From contig CALNAL010000355.1 of the NCBI GenBank assembly GCA_937874445.1, positions 1 through 13,556 of the forward strand: DNA of 13,556 nt, written 5' to 3'. The notes under the pieces were generated by a model. The model was not told where the DNA came from. It did no database searches and saw nothing but the letters and a program-made list of their open reading frames with translations. The stretch is from an uncultured Acetobacteraceae bacterium (GTDB taxonomy: Bacteria > Pseudomonadota > Alphaproteobacteria > Acetobacterales > Acetobacteraceae). Position numbers and translations under genes: made by a program. How positions within the stretch are numbered: position 1 is the stretch's first letter; each line of letters begins with the position of its first letter. This document shows positions 1 to 6,517 of the stretch, piece by piece.

Positions 1-152
1 GCGAGCATGCCCCCGGTGCCGCAACCGGCGTCGAGCACAGGGCCGGGGCCGGAGACGGGGGCGAGGGCGGCCTCGAGCCGCCGATGCAGCGCGCGGTACC
101 ACCACATGCGCGCTTCGGCGGCGTCCATCAGCGCGTATTCCTGCCTTTCCAT
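1..152 (-). CDS. SAM-dependent class I methyltransferase, N-terminal part (runs off the left edge)
   Basis: The gene reads leftward from an ATG at 150-152, and about 50 codons are visible before the window ends. The translation begins MERQEYALMDAAEARMWWYR and reaches VLDAGCGTGG, the glycine-rich motif I of class I S-adenosylmethionine-dependent methyltransferases. The MWWYR-type lead before motif I resembles small methyltransferases annotated as acting on quinones or unspecified substrates, but the substrate cannot be told from this fragment. Purine-rich stretches lie upstream of the ATG on the coding strand (complement of 153-171). The gene is divergent from the sauS-like gene and shares its intergenic region. 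The motif is clear; the exact start and function are inferred. Confidence 0.75.
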   Translation of the reverse strand, partial: MERQEYALMDAAEARMWWYRALHRRLEAALAPVSGPGPVLDAGCGTGGML

Positions 153-235
153 GCCCCTTCGCGGACCTCCGACAGCACAGCCCTATACAGGTTTGTGAGC
201 CGCGCGTCGAAATTGCGATGGCGGGGCGTGGATGA

Positions 236-254
236 AATTCCATTAGACGGAATT
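236..254. promoter_or_regulatory. Operator-like palindrome 1 (AATTCC-N7-GGAATT) upstream of the sauS-like gene
   Basis: The sequence is AATTCCATTAGACGGAATT: perfect 6-bp inverted arms around a 7-base spacer. It lies about 19 bp upstream of the candidate -35 element at 273. TTCC/GGAA half-sites with this spacing resemble operators of several IclR-family regulators, and an IclR-family gene is present at 3491-4291. That this protein binds here is inference. Confidence 0.7.
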
Positions 255-255
255 A

Positions 256-274
256 GAATCCATCAAATGGTATT
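256..274. promoter_or_regulatory. Degenerate operator-like palindrome 2 upstream of the sauS-like gene
   Basis: The sequence GAATCCATCAAATGGTATT fits the same 19-bp frame as the site at 236-254. The half-sites are imperfect (AATCC / GGTAT), and the spacer ATCAAAT resembles the reverse complement of the spacer in the site at 315-333. Its centre is 20 bp from the centre of the first site, about two helical turns, so both would face the same side of the DNA. It overlaps the start of the candidate -35 element. Weaker than the other two sites. Confidence 0.45.
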
Positions 275-302
275 GACGCGAATTGTCGCAATACAATATC
301 AT
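273..302 (+). promoter_or_regulatory. Candidate sigma-70 type promoter of the sauS-like/permease unit
   Basis: TTGACG at 273-278 and TATCAT at 297-302 are separated by 18 bases, a plausible -35/-10 pair in an AT-richer stretch of otherwise GC-rich DNA. Transcription would start near 309, leaving a leader of about 50 bases. A 6-bp inverted repeat (GTATTG 270-275, CAATAC 289-294) lies between and over the elements. The flanking palindromes at 236-254, 256-274 and 315-333 support this being the regulated promoter. Confidence 0.5.
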
Positions 303-314
303 TCCACAAAACAT

Positions 315-333
315 AATTCCGCTTGATGGAATT
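315..333. promoter_or_regulatory. Operator-like palindrome 3 (AATTCC-N7-GGAATT) just downstream of the promoter
   Basis: The sequence AATTCCGCTTGATGGAATT has the same perfect arms and 7-base spacing as the site at 236-254. Its reverse complement differs from that site at only three spacer positions. It sits roughly +6 to +24 relative to the predicted start, a position where a bound regulator would block transcription. A further partial half-site (CATTCC at 300-305) lies directly before it. Confidence 0.7.
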
Positions 334-357
334 CATTCAGGGAGCGCCAAGACCGTC

Positions 358-1776
358 ATGTCCCAAAAGGAAATCACCGAGGCCCAGCAGCTGGAGCTGG
401 ACGAGCTGTTCGCCCGTGCCCGCAAGGCCCAGGCGACCATCGCCACCTACGACCAGGCGCGCGTCGATCGCTTGGCCCAGTGCGTGGCCTGGGCGGCCGG
501 CAATGCCCCGACCTTCGCCCGGCTCGGGCGGATGGGAGTCGAGGAAAGCGGTGTCGGAGACGCCGAGGGGCGCATCGGCAAGCGCCACAAGGTGCTCGGC
601 GTGCTGCGCGACGCGCTGCGCCAGAGGAGCGTCGGGCTGATCGAGGAGGACCCGGTGCGCGGCCTCGCCCGGTACGCCAAGCCCGCCGGCGTCATCGCCT
701 CGCTGATCCCGATGACCAACCCCGAACTCACCCCGATCGTCACGTCGATCTATGCGCTCAAGGCCCGGGACTGCGTGATCTTCTCGCCTCATCCGCGCAC
801 CAAGAAGACCACCAACGAGGTGGTGGGGCTGATGCGCGCGGGCCTCAGGGCGATCGGCGAGCCCGAGGATTTCCTGCTCTGCCTCTCTTCGCCGAATGTG
901 GCTCAGGTGGGCAGGCTGATGAGCACGGCCGATCTGGTGATGGCCACCGGCGGTCCGGCGATGGTGCGCGCCGCCTACAGCTCCGGCCGTCCGGCCTATG
1001 GCGTGGGGGCCGGCAACTCGACCATGGTGATCGACGAGACCGCCGATGTGGTCGAGGCCGCGCGCAATACGCGCATGAGCAAGACCTCCGATTTCGGGTC
1101 GGGCTGTTCGGCCGACGGGAATCTCATCGTCCACGCCTCGATCTTCGAGGCGATGGTGGCGCAGCTGCAGAAGGAGGGCGGCTATCTCGTGGCACCGGAG
1201 CAGCGCGCCGCGCTGGCCGCGGCGATGTGGGACGAGAAGGGCGCGCGCCGTGTCGCCACGGTCGCCCGTTCCGCTCCCGATATGGCGGAGGCTGCCGGCT
1301 TCGCGGTGCCCGCGGGCACGAAATTCCTGATGGTGATGGGCGACGGCATCGGCCGCGATCACCCCTTCTCCAAGGAGAAGCTCACCACCGTGCTCGCGCT
1401 CTACAAATACGAAGGCGAGTTCGAGAACGCGCTGACGATGATGGAGGCGATCTACGAGGTCGGCGGCAAGGGGCACTCCTGCGGCATCTACAGCTTCGAC
1501 GACGAGCATATCCATCGCCTCGCCCTGCGCGCGCCGGTCACGCGCATCATGGTGCGTCAGCCGCAGTCCAAGGCCAATGCGGGCTCCTTCAACAACGGCA
1601 TGCCGATGACCTCCTCGCTCGGCTGCGGCACCTGGGGGGGCAACATCGTCTCGGAAAACGTCGCCCTGAAGCACTATCTCAACAACACCTGGGTGGCGCG
1701 CCCCATTCCCGAGGACAAGCCTCCGGAGGCGGAACTCTTCGGGGAATTCTACGACTCTGCCAAGAACACTCTTTGA
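358..1776 (+). CDS. sauS: CoA-acylating aldehyde dehydrogenase, sulfoacetaldehyde dehydrogenase (SauS)-like
   Basis: A 472-residue NAD(P)-dependent acylating aldehyde dehydrogenase. The family interconverts an aldehyde plus CoA and acyl-CoA; the closest match I recognise is SauS, which links sulfoacetaldehyde and sulfoacetyl-CoA. The catalytic cysteine is most likely Cys250 in the context SDFGSGCSADGN. The PMTNPELTPI segment near residue 120 is typical of acylating rather than hydrolytic aldehyde dehydrogenases. I chose ATG 358 because the protein then starts MSQKEITEAQQ like its relatives and GGAG lies at 341-344; starts further upstream would run through the promoter and operators. The permease follows after 75 bases. 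There is no sulfoacetate-CoA ligase (SauT) or sulfoacetaldehyde acetyltransferase (Xsc) in the window, so the natural substrate may be another small acyl-CoA/aldehyde pair. Family confident, substrate moderate. Confidence 0.85.
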   Translation: MSQKEITEAQQLELDELFARARKAQATIATYDQARVDRLAQCVAWAAGNAPTFARLGRMGVEESGVGDAEGRIGKRHKVLGVLRDALRQRSVGLIEEDPVRGLARYAKPAGVIASLIPMTNPELTPIVTSIYALKARDCVIFSPHPRTKKTTNEVVGLMRAGLRAIGEPEDFLLCLSSPNVAQVGRLMSTADLVMATGGPAMVRAAYSSGRPAYGVGAGNSTMVIDETADVVEAARNTRMSKTSDFGSGCSADGNLIVHASIFEAMVAQLQKEGGYLVAPEQRAALAAAMWDEKGARRVATVARSAPDMAEAAGFAVPAGTKFLMVMGDGIGRDHPFSKEKLTTVLALYKYEGEFENALTMMEAIYEVGGKGHSCGIYSFDDEHIHRLALRAPVTRIMVRQPQSKANAGSFNNGMPMTSSLGCGTWGGNIVSENVALKHYLNNTWVARPIPEDKPPEAELFGEFYDSAKNTL

Positions 1777-1792
1777 CGCCAATCGGCCGGGA

Positions 1793-1820
1793 CGTGCCGC
1801 GCCCCCGCCGGCGCGGCACG
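1793..1820 (+). other. Stem-loop between the sauS-like gene and the permease gene
   Basis: CGTGCCGCGC (1793-1802) pairs perfectly with GCGCGGCACG (1811-1820), with one further C-G pair inside, giving an 11-bp GC stem and a 6-base loop. No T-run follows, so this is not a classical terminator. It may stabilise the upstream transcript or reduce read-through so that the enzyme is made in excess over the permease. Confidence 0.55.
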
Positions 1821-1851
1821 AACCACGGCCATCTCGAACAGGAAACGTTTC

Positions 1852-3279
1852 ATGGCCGAATCACTTGGCGCCATCGACGTATGGCGCAAGAAATGGGGCA
1901 TTCCCCTGGCGATCCTCGCGGCCGCGGTGGTCTGGCTGCTGCCTGTCCCGGCTGATCTCAAGCCGCAGGGCCATCTCGCGCTGGTGGTATTCGCCGGCGT
2001 GTTCGTGCTCTACCTGACCGAGGCGATGTCGCTTTCCGTCACCAGCCTCGCCATCGTGCCGCTGGTGACGTTGACCGGGCTTGTCAAGCCGGCGGCCGCG
2101 CTCGCGCCCTTCGGTTCCTCGTCGGTCTATCTTCTTGTCGCCGCCTTCATTCTTGCCGCGGCGATGGTCAAGACCAAGCTGGCTGCGCGCATCACCTATC
2201 TCATCATGTCGATGATCGGATCGGGCACGGCCAACCTCATCATCGGCGTGGTGCTGGCCAACATCGTGCTGGCCTTCCTGGTGCCCTCCTCGACGGCGCG
2301 CACGGCGATCCTGCTGCCGGTCTGCGTCTCCATCATCGAGCTGTTCGGTGAGAAGGGGCGCAGCAAGTTCGCGGTCAACCTGCTGCTGACCCTGGCCTTC
2401 ACCAACGCCACCATCAGCGCGGGCATCCTGACCGCGACGGTTCCGAACCCGGTCACCGTCGATTTCATCGTCAAGGCCGGCGGACCGAAGATCGAATACA
2501 TGCAGTGGTTCCTCTACGGCTTCCCGCCGGCACTGCTGATGACGTTCTTCACCTGGTGGTTCATCCAGATTCTCTACAAGCCGGAGAAGAAGGAGATCCC
2601 CGGCGGCTCCGCGCATGTCGCCGAGCAGTTGCGCGCGATGGGGCCGATGGCGTCGGCGGAGAAGCGCACGCTGGCCACCTTCGCGCTGGTGGTGGTGCTG
2701 TGGCTGACCGGGCCGCTGACCGGCATCGACACCACCATCGCGGCCATGGCCGGCGCGGTGCTGCTGTTCCTGCCGCGTTTCGGCGTGCTGAGCTGGGGGG
2801 AGGCGGAGCGCGGCATCTCCTGGCAGATCGTCATGATCACCGGCGGCGGCATGTCGATGGGCGGCGTGCTGATGCAGACCGGGGCGGCAAGCTGGATCGC
2901 CAACCAGATCTTCCACATGTTCGGTCTCGGCAGCCTCGGCGTGCTCGGCCTGCTGATCGCGGTGCTGGTGATCGTGCAGTACCTGCACCTCTTCTTCGTC
3001 GGCACCACGGTGATGGTCACGGCGATGATGCCGATCGTCCTGGCGCTGGGGAAGACGGCGGGCGTGCCGCCGGTGGTGCTGGCGATGCCCGTGGGCATGG
3101 TGATCGGCGCCTACCCGCTGCTGATGTTCTACAACACCATCCCCAACATCATGGTCTATGGCACCGAGCGCATGCGGGTCAGCGATTTTCCCAAGGTTGG
3201 TGTCGTGGCCTGCGGCGTTGCCTGCCTGCTCTATGCGGTGTGCGGCGCCACGTACTGGAAGTGGCTCGGGCTCTACTGA
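1852..3279 (+). CDS. DASS/SLC13 (CitT-like) family anion permease
   Basis: A 475-residue integral membrane protein with about a dozen hydrophobic segments, the usual size for divalent-anion:Na+ symporters of the DASS family, which move dicarboxylates, citrate, sulfate or related organic anions. Two repeat-related motifs are visible: VPSSTAR at about 144-150, equivalent to the substrate/sodium-binding SNT loop of the first half, and YNTIPNIMVYG from about residue 427, equivalent to the second-half loop. The first motif has Ser where Asn is usual. The start is set by AGGAAA shortly before ATG 1852. Placement directly after the SauS-like gene suggests uptake of its pathway's substrate, or export of a product, such as a sulfonate or dicarboxylate; sulfonate pathways in other bacteria pair with transporters of several families. 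Family confident, substrate unknown. Confidence 0.88.
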   Translation: MAESLGAIDVWRKKWGIPLAILAAAVVWLLPVPADLKPQGHLALVVFAGVFVLYLTEAMSLSVTSLAIVPLVTLTGLVKPAAALAPFGSSSVYLLVAAFILAAAMVKTKLAARITYLIMSMIGSGTANLIIGVVLANIVLAFLVPSSTARTAILLPVCVSIIELFGEKGRSKFAVNLLLTLAFTNATISAGILTATVPNPVTVDFIVKAGGPKIEYMQWFLYGFPPALLMTFFTWWFIQILYKPEKKEIPGGSAHVAEQLRAMGPMASAEKRTLATFALVVVLWLTGPLTGIDTTIAAMAGAVLLFLPRFGVLSWGEAERGISWQIVMITGGGMSMGGVLMQTGAASWIANQIFHMFGLGSLGVLGLLIAVLVIVQYLHLFFVGTTVMVTAMMPIVLALGKTAGVPPVVLAMPVGMVIGAYPLLMFYNTIPNIMVYGTERMRVSDFPKVGVVACGVACLLYAVCGATYWKWLGLY

Positions 3280-3295
3280 TACGGGGCCTCGTTGA

Positions 3296-3312
3296 CCGCG
3301 CTTCCTGCGCGG
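3296..3312. repeat. Short hairpin after the permease gene
   Basis: CCGCGC (3296-3301) pairs with GCGCGG (3307-3312) around TTCCT, 17 bases past the permease stop codon. It is the first of four inverted repeats in the convergent spacer 3280-3490. It may contribute to 3'-end protection of the permease transcript. Confidence 0.4.
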
Positions 3313-3331
3313 CAAAGCAAGCAAGGAAGGT

Positions 3332-3355
3332 GTTCTCCTTTCGAGAAAGGAGAAC
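3332..3355. terminator. Perfect hairpin in convergent spacer, probable terminator of the permease transcript
   Basis: GTTCTCCTTT (3332-3341) and AAAGGAGAAC (3346-3355) form a perfect 10-bp stem closed by CGAG. It lies about 50 bases past the permease stop codon. There is no strong T-tract on either side, so termination strength is uncertain. Confidence 0.55.
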
Positions 3356-3377
3356 CAGGAAAGCTTCATCCCATAAG

Positions 3378-3406
3378 GGCTCCGCGCTTGTGTCAGGCGC
3401 GGAGCC
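3378..3406. repeat. GC-rich hairpin in convergent spacer
   Basis: GGCTCCGCGC (3378-3387) and GCGCGGAGCC (3397-3406) form a perfect 10-bp stem with a 9-base loop. It lies between two AG/CT-rich hairpins and could act on transcripts from either direction. The element may belong to a dispersed intergenic palindrome family rather than being a dedicated terminator. Confidence 0.5.
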
Positions 3407-3427
3407 AAACGGGGGAAAGTCCTTTTG

Positions 3428-3451
3428 CTTCTTTTCCTTCAGGAAAAGAAG
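3428..3451. terminator. Perfect hairpin, probable terminator of the IclR-family gene
   Basis: CTTCTTTTCC (3428-3437) and GGAAAAGAAG (3442-3451) form a perfect 10-bp stem with loop TTCA, about 40 bases past the stop codon of the minus-strand regulator gene. On that strand the stem is followed by CAAAAGGACTTTCC, only weakly T-rich. From memory, similar CTTCTTTT/AAAAGAAG hairpins recur between genes in Acetobacteraceae; this needs a search to confirm. Confidence 0.55.
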
Positions 3452-3490
3452 ACCTTCCCTTCCTTCCCGGATGCAGTGGCATCCTCTCCG

Positions 3491-4291
3491 TTACGGATAC
3501 AGTTCCCGCCGGATCGCCTCGGCCGCGGTGCGGATCAGCGCGAAGAGGTGCTCGATGATCGCGGCATCGACGCGTGTGGCCGGGGCTGCCACGGAAAGCG
3601 CGTGGGAAACGCGGTCGTGCGTGGCGAAGATCGGCACGGCGAGCGAAACGACTCCTTCCTCGCGTTCCCCGAAACTGATGGCCTCGCCGCCGCGCGCGCG
3701 GATTTCCGCGAGGTCGGCCTGGAAGCGTGCCGGCTCGACGATGGTGGCGGCGGTGATGCGGTGCAGCTTGGCCAGTTCGGCCGTCACCGTCGCGGGGTCG
3801 GCGTAGGCGAGCAGGCATTTGCCCGAGGAGCCGGCCCAGAGCGGGAAATGGTCGCCCACCCGCACCACGCAGCGCATCGACAGCAGGCTCTCGACATGTT
3901 CGTAGCAGACGCGTTCGCTCCCCTCGATGCCGTAGAGCGAGACCGCCTCCTTGCAGGCGTCGCGCACTGCCAGCATGTGCGGCCGGACCACCTTCTGCAG
4001 CCGGAAATGCGCCCGCGCCACGGCGCCCAGAAGATAGACACGTCGGCCGAGGGAGTAGGCCTTGGCTCGGCTTTTTTCGAGGTAGCCGAGGCGTGTCAGC
4101 ACGCTGGCCAGGCGCAGCGTGGTGGAGGGCGCGAGGTGCAGGCGGGCCGCAAGCTCCTGCAGGGTAAGGCTTTCCGTATCGAGATCAAAACACTCCAGCA
4201 GCGCGAGCGCGCGCTCGACCGAGCGGACGGAGGCCTCGCCGGCGGGCTTTTCCGCGGACGGCACAGAGGCTGGGGCAGGGGGGGCGCTCAT
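3491..4291 (-). CDS. IclR-family transcriptional regulator
   Basis: A 266-residue cytoplasmic DNA-binding regulator. Residues from about 20 to 80 form the winged helix-turn-helix typical of IclR (SVERALALLECFD, then LTLQELAARLHLAPSTTLRL, then LGYLEK and YSLGRRVYLLG). Residues from about 90 on form the IclR effector-binding domain, with the conserved GSSGKCLLAY segment and the C-terminal SFGEREEGVVSLAVPIF. The N-terminal 20 residues are an Ala/Pro-rich extension, and the start could be slightly internal. It converges on the permease gene and lies downstream of, and on the same strand as, the nfn-kor operon. TTCC-N7-GGAA palindromes occur at both flanking regulated promoters (236-333 and 11887-11905), making this the natural candidate regulator of both. 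The effector is likely a pathway metabolite but is not identifiable. Confidence 0.9.
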   Translation of the reverse strand: MSAPPAPASVPSAEKPAGEASVRSVERALALLECFDLDTESLTLQELAARLHLAPSTTLRLASVLTRLGYLEKSRAKAYSLGRRVYLLGAVARAHFRLQKVVRPHMLAVRDACKEAVSLYGIEGSERVCYEHVESLLSMRCVVRVGDHFPLWAGSSGKCLLAYADPATVTAELAKLHRITAATIVEPARFQADLAEIRARGGEAISFGEREEGVVSLAVPIFATHDRVSHALSVAAPATRVDAAIIEHLFALIRTAAEAIRRELYP

Positions 4292-4307
4292 GAGCGGAAC
4301 CTGTTGC

Positions 4308-4326
4308 TATTCCACTCTGTGCTATC
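4308..4326. promoter_or_regulatory. Possible half-operator upstream of the IclR-family gene
   Basis: TATTCC (4308-4313) followed after 7 bases by GCTATC (4321-4326) keeps one good ATTCC half-site of the palindrome seen at 236-254, while the other half is poor. It lies 17 bases upstream of the regulator's ATG, where autoregulation could occur. A separate TTGCT/AGCAA inverted repeat spans 4304-4347. Weak evidence. Confidence 0.25.
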
Positions 4327-4347
4327 GCGCTTCGCAGTATGGAGCAA

Positions 4348-4385
4348 CACGATGCCGCGACGGGAGGCCCCGCCGCGGCATCGTG
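4348..4385 (-). terminator. Strong hairpin ending the nfn-kor operon
   Basis: CACGATGCCGCG (4348-4359) pairs perfectly over 12 bp with CGCGGCATCGTG (4374-4385), enclosing a 14-base GC-rich loop that can itself pair. It begins 13 bases beyond the stop codon of the last operon gene. There is no clear T-tract after it on the minus strand. It probably terminates, or trims and protects, the operon mRNA and separates it from the regulator gene. Confidence 0.6.
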
Positions 4386-4398
4386 CCAAGGAAGCTGG

Positions 4399-6501
4399 TC
4401 AGCGCAGGGCTTCGGCGCGCTTGAGCAGATCTTCCAGCCCCGACTCCTTGGCATCGAGCGGCTTGCCGGGGTGGATGGCCGCCACCGGACAGCCCTCGGC
4501 GGCCTCCACCATCTGGCGGAAGCTGCCCGCCGCGGGGTCGGCCAGCGTGGCCTGGCCGTTGGCGTCGTAGACGAACATCTTCGCGTTGATGTTCAGGCAC
4601 TCGCCGCAGCTGGAGCAGCGGGGCGTGTCGAGCCAGGAGACGTCGGGGTCACGGGCTTCCGCTGCGGGGGCCTCGGCGGCGGCAGGCGCAGGAGCCGGCT
4701 CCGGCTCGGGGGCCGGTGCGGGGGCCGCGACGAGGGCCTCGGCAGCCGGGCGCGCTGCCCCGGCGCCGCCGAGTGCCTGCAGCAGCTTCCAGCGGGCCTG
4801 GCAACCGCGCGCCGCGGCGAGCAGGGCCGCGCCGGCGACCACGCGGTGCACCTGCCCCTCGGCATCGGCCATCGGCAGGGCGGGCACCCGCCCCTCGGTG
4901 GCCGGGGCGGCCAGCATCTCGCCGGGAGAAACCTGCGCGTCGTTCCAGGCCTGCGGGGCGATCCCGGCAAGTTCGCCGGCCATGCGCGCGTCGAGGGCGA
5001 GGAATTCCACCGCGGTGAAGTCCTGCCGCACGCTCTGGCGGTGGAAGGCGGCATCCTGCCATTCCAGCGTGTGCTCCGCCCAGGGCGCCTCGGGCTGCGG
5101 GTTGCCGGCCAGGCGGAAGCGCTCCGCCCAGGCGGTGCCGGCCTGCGGGTCGTAGACGAAGCTCGGGAAGGCGCGGCTTTCCACCGCCGCCGCCGACACG
5201 AGGTAGGGGGAGAGGCCGCCCGTCTCCGGTCCGGCCCCGGAGAACACCGTGTAGAGCGCCGGTCCCCGCCCGGCGAGCCCGGCGCGCAGGTCGGGGCCGA
5301 GGGCGGCGAGCTGGCTGGCCCCGGCCTGCATCACGAACACCTCGCCCAGCGAGAGGGCCGTCATGGCCAGGGGATCGACAGCGAAGGTCGGCACGGGCGC
5401 GGTGGATTCCAGCAGGTCATCGTGGCGGGCCAGCACCTTGAAGGGCAGCCCGGCGCCGAAAGCCTGCAGCACGACGGGGGCCTGCGCGGCCAGTTCCGTG
5501 CCGTCCAGCAGCACCAGATAGTCGGGGAAGTCGCGCAGCACCGCCTGCATGCCCGGCGCGTTGAGCGGCGCGCTGGCGGAGCCGGCGGCGAACAGCGCAT
5601 CGTGGCGCGCCTCGTCGTAGTCGCCATTTGCCTCCAGACGGGCCATGGCCAGGGCGCGGGCCAGTGCCAGCGCCTCGGGACGGCGGGTCTGCCAGGCTTC
5701 GAGCGCCACGGCCGCGCTGTCGAAGACGAAGCCGTAGGGCTCGGCGGCCGAACCGGAGATGGCGACGAAGCGCTGGCGGCGCAGCACGTCGAGCAGCCCG
5801 GAGATGCGCTGCTTGCGGCGCTCTCCCAGCCCGCCCTTGCGGGGGACGCGGGCGAGCAGGCGGGCCATTGTATCGAAGTCAAAATCATCCTGCTGGGCGG
5901 CGCCCATCGAGGCGCACAGCCGTTCGGCGGTGAGGGCCTCGCTGGAAGCGGCGTAGTCGGCCTTGAGGATGTCGTCGAGCCGGCGGGCGAGCGAGCCGAT
6001 CAGGGCGGCGAGGCGCCCGGCACGCACGTGCCGCGCCTCCTCCCACTCGTGGGCCAGCAGGCGTCCGGCCAGCCCGCGGGTGCAGTCGGCCAGCACGGCG
6101 GAGGCGGGCAGGGCGGCGCGCAGGCGAGCCAGGCTGTCGGCCATACCCTCTGCATCGCCGGCCGCATTGTCAGCCTGGGCCGCGGCGAGGCGGAAGGCCT
6201 CGTCGAGGGAGATCTCGCCGTGTTCGGCGGCGAGGCGGCGCAGCGCCTTTTCGAGGTGCCGGGCCTGGCCCGCGAAGCGGTCGTCCGCCCCTGCGCTCGC
6301 GGCATCGACCGCGGCGGCGAGGGATTGCGCCGGCCGGCCGGGGGCGAGCAGCAGCGGGAAGTCGTGCCGCAGGGCCGCGATGTCGCGGTAGGGCGCCAGC
6401 GCGACCGGCAGCAGCGATCGGCCTGCCACGGCGCCGAGGCTTTCGCCGGCGCGCCGGCCGATCAGATGGAAGGCGAGTTCGTCAAGATGTGCCACTTGCA
6501 T
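4399..6501 (-). CDS. Large protein of unrecognised body with C-terminal [4Fe-4S] ferredoxin domain, last gene of the nfn-kor operon
   Basis: 700 residues from ATG 6501. A longer reading to 6810 would overlap korB by about 290 bases, so it is rejected; MQVAHLDELAF is the natural beginning, 16 bases after the korB stop. Residues 1 to about 590 match no family I can name. They are alanine-rich with no obvious membrane segments. An Ala/Pro/Glu linker of about 25 residues follows. The C-terminus holds Cys629, Cys632, Cys635 (CSSCGEC) and Cys671 (GCPVAAIHPG), the ligands of one [4Fe-4S] cluster as in ferredoxins and ferredoxin-like domains of pyruvate:ferredoxin oxidoreductases. Being the only ferredoxin-like product in the operon, it is a good candidate for carrying electrons between KorAB and NfnAB or for a dedicated structural subunit. 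The role of the large N-terminal part is unknown. Confidence 0.8.
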   Translation of the reverse strand: MQVAHLDELAFHLIGRRAGESLGAVAGRSLLPVALAPYRDIAALRHDFPLLLAPGRPAQSLAAAVDAASAGADDRFAGQARHLEKALRRLAAEHGEISLDEAFRLAAAQADNAAGDAEGMADSLARLRAALPASAVLADCTRGLAGRLLAHEWEEARHVRAGRLAALIGSLARRLDDILKADYAASSEALTAERLCASMGAAQQDDFDFDTMARLLARVPRKGGLGERRKQRISGLLDVLRRQRFVAISGSAAEPYGFVFDSAAVALEAWQTRRPEALALARALAMARLEANGDYDEARHDALFAAGSASAPLNAPGMQAVLRDFPDYLVLLDGTELAAQAPVVLQAFGAGLPFKVLARHDDLLESTAPVPTFAVDPLAMTALSLGEVFVMQAGASQLAALGPDLRAGLAGRGPALYTVFSGAGPETGGLSPYLVSAAAVESRAFPSFVYDPQAGTAWAERFRLAGNPQPEAPWAEHTLEWQDAAFHRQSVRQDFTAVEFLALDARMAGELAGIAPQAWNDAQVSPGEMLAAPATEGRVPALPMADAEGQVHRVVAGAALLAAARGCQARWKLLQALGGAGAARPAAEALVAAPAPAPEPEPAPAPAAAEAPAAEARDPDVSWLDTPRCSSCGECLNINAKMFVYDANGQATLADPAAGSFRQMVEAAEGCPVAAIHPGKPLDAKESGLEDLLKRAEALR

Positions 6502-6517
6502 TGAGAGACGCCCCGTT

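Noticed and set aside
283..357. Upstream extension of the sauS-like protein to a start at 283
   Set aside because: It would place the -10 element and the 315-333 palindrome inside the coding region, and the extra residues do not look like the family's N-terminus. ATG 358 is preferred.
337..1782. Long minus-strand frame opposite the sauS-like gene, and a similar one at 1861-3408 opposite the permease
   Set aside because: Both are His/Arg/Asp-rich shadow translations of genes with clear family motifs.
4339..6504. A 721-codon open frame on the plus strand
   Set aside because: It is antisense to the ferredoxin-domain gene, has low-complexity Gly/Arg/Gln composition, and shows no recognisable motif.
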